Shown: positions 4,966-5,818 of the stretch, one piece after another
Numbering within the stretch: the first letter of the stretch is position 1
How the letters are laid out: every line of letters begins with the position of its first letter
Source of the DNA: Sandaracinaceae bacterium
GTDB lineage: Bacteria > Myxococcota_A > Polyangia > Polyangiales > Houyiibacteriaceae
Direction of reading: 5' to 3'
NCBI GenBank assembly: GCA_012514415.1
Contig: JAAZAH010000270.1
Span: 1-5,818, forward strand
DNA: 5,818 nucleotides
Notes under the pieces: generated by a model
Database searches by the model: none
What the model saw: only the letters and a program-made list of their open reading frames with translations
What the model was told of the DNA's origin: nothing
Made by a program: the position numbers and the translations under genes

Positions 4966-5818
4966 AAAGAACACATCCGCCCAAGCGAACGCTCCGGGAG
5001 GCGCGAGGCGACACGAGATCCTCGGCGTCTTCGCTGCCACGATCGGGCTGCTCCTTGCGATCGCGATCTTCTCCTATTCCGAGTCCGCCGAGGAGAATCT
5101 CGCGGGTGCGCTCGGAAATGCCATCGCGTGGTTCTTCCTTCAAGCCTTTGGGGCAGCGGCCCTTCTTTTTACTTTCGAGTTCGCGCTGCTTGCGCGAAGA
5201 CTCATCCTCGGCCGCCCCAACCTACTTGGGCCAGCCACGTTCGCCTCGACGCTCGTGATCGCCTTTGCGGTCACGGCGGGGACTCAGATCGTCGCACCCG
5301 AGGCCGCAATTTTCGGTGGACTCGCTGCATCAGGAGTCGTGGGACAGATCCTCGGCGAGGTGCTCCGCGACGTGCTCGGGACCTATGGCAGCAGCCTAGT
5401 GCTCGTCGCGATCGTTCTCATCACGCTCATTCTCCGCACGCCGCTCAGCCTCTTTGAGCTCGTCGAAAAGACGAGCGCATTTCTCCGCCGCGTGCAACTC
5501 GAGATCGCGCACTTCGCTCGCTCCTTCAGCGAAGCGCTTCGCGAAGCGATCGCGCTCGAGCTCACGCCCGCGGCGGCCAGCTCCGAGTCTCCGCGCATCG
5601 TGACGACGGCAAGCGGCGAGCTCCGTGCGCCCGAGTTTGAGCGCAAGCGCTTCAGCGCTCGAGATTCCACGGAGAGCAGCGCGGCGAAAGCAGAGGAACT
5701 CGGCGATGACGGCACGGAGGACGAATTCGATGGCGCCGAGATCCTCGAATTCACGCCGCGCAACGAAGGCTCATCGAAGCGCACCGCTCGTCCACCCCAA
5801 GGCGAATCAAAAAGAACG
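4955..5818 (+). CDS. ftsK: FtsK/SpoIIIE-type DNA translocase, N-terminal membrane part (3'-truncated)
   Basis: The frame is open from the ATG at 4955 to the window end (288 codons) with no stop. An in-frame stop at 4904-4906 and no ATG in between fix this as the first ATG. The cytoplasmic N-tail (1-20) is followed by about four membrane segments (near 22-39, 54-80, 92-113 and 145-160). The first loop contains FSYSES and NLAGALGNAIAWFF, matching the FtsK 4TM pattern of SY followed by an N-x-x-G-x-x-G stretch. The glycine-rich FGGLAASGVVGQ (120-131) before the last membrane segment also fits. After an amphipathic helix (about 164-204) the chain becomes a charged Glu/Asp/Ser/Arg linker (205-288), as expected before the motor. 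The Walker ATPase and gamma domains, which move DNA at the septum, would be beyond the right edge. It is transcribed divergently from the lipoprotein operon. Confidence 0.88.
   Translation, partial: MSAKKNTSAQANAPGGARRHEILGVFAATIGLLLAIAIFSYSESAEENLAGALGNAIAWFFLQAFGAAALLFTFEFALLARRLILGRPNLLGPATFASTLVIAFAVTAGTQIVAPEAAIFGGLAASGVVGQILGEVLRDVLGTYGSSLVLVAIVLITLILRTPLSLFELVEKTSAFLRRVQLEIAHFARSFSEALREAIALELTPAAASSESPRIVTTASGELRAPEFERKRFSARDSTESSAAKAEELGDDGTEDEFDGAEILEFTPRNEGSSKRTARPPQGESKRT

Noticed and set aside
4816..5040. 74-codon - strand ORF over the intergenic region and ftsK start
   Set aside because: It is antisense to the ftsK N-terminus; its hydrophobic stretch partly mirrors membrane or low-complexity codons, and it has no ribosome site.
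5535..5548. 14-bp perfect palindrome CGCTTCGCGAAGCG
   Set aside because: It lies inside ftsK coding sequence for an Ala/Leu/Arg/Glu helix. Repeated GCG, CTT and GAA-type codons explain it, and no second copy was seen.

Overview
The window is moderately to highly GC-rich DNA with very little non-coding sequence. The gene set is an exported lipase-like hydrolase, a HEAT-type lipoprotein, a ribbon-helix-helix/FHA fusion and an FtsK with a variable linker. Together with long antisense shadow frames, this suggests a predatory or social Gram-negative lineage near the Myxococcota or Bradymonadales (former Deltaproteobacteria). That placement rests on protein style and remembered family resemblance, not on a marker gene.

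Layout. Positions 1-1866 (+) hold the 3' part of a large, probably exported alpha/beta-hydrolase-fold protein; its start lies off the left edge. A strong intrinsic terminator (about 1922-1960) follows it and sits inside the convergent neighbour, whose 3' end also overlaps the hydrolase by 29 bases. Positions 4733-1838 (-) form a compact three-gene operon: a HEAT-type lipoprotein (3171-4733), a ribbon-helix-helix plus FHA protein (2467-3159) and a small exported protein with a possible degenerate OmpA-like C-terminal half (1838-2470). The first two are 11 bases apart, and the last two share an ATGA stop/start overlap. A 221-base divergent intergenic region (4734-4954) separates this operon from the N-terminal part of an FtsK-type DNA translocase (4955 to the right edge, +).

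How they may work together (inference). The FHA protein could read threonine phosphorylation by Hanks-type kinases, and its N-terminal RHH-like segment could add DNA binding or dimerisation. Both flanking operon products look like envelope proteins, one lipid-anchored and one exported. The operon may therefore link phospho-signalling to the cell envelope beside the division/chromosome-segregation gene ftsK. Nothing in the sequence proves this link. No mobile element, CRISPR array, tRNA or rRNA was seen. The most unusual items are the RHH-FHA architecture, the terminator embedded in an opposing gene, an in-frame 15-base tandem repeat in the FHA linker, and a possible 30-codon leader ORF overlapping the ftsK start.
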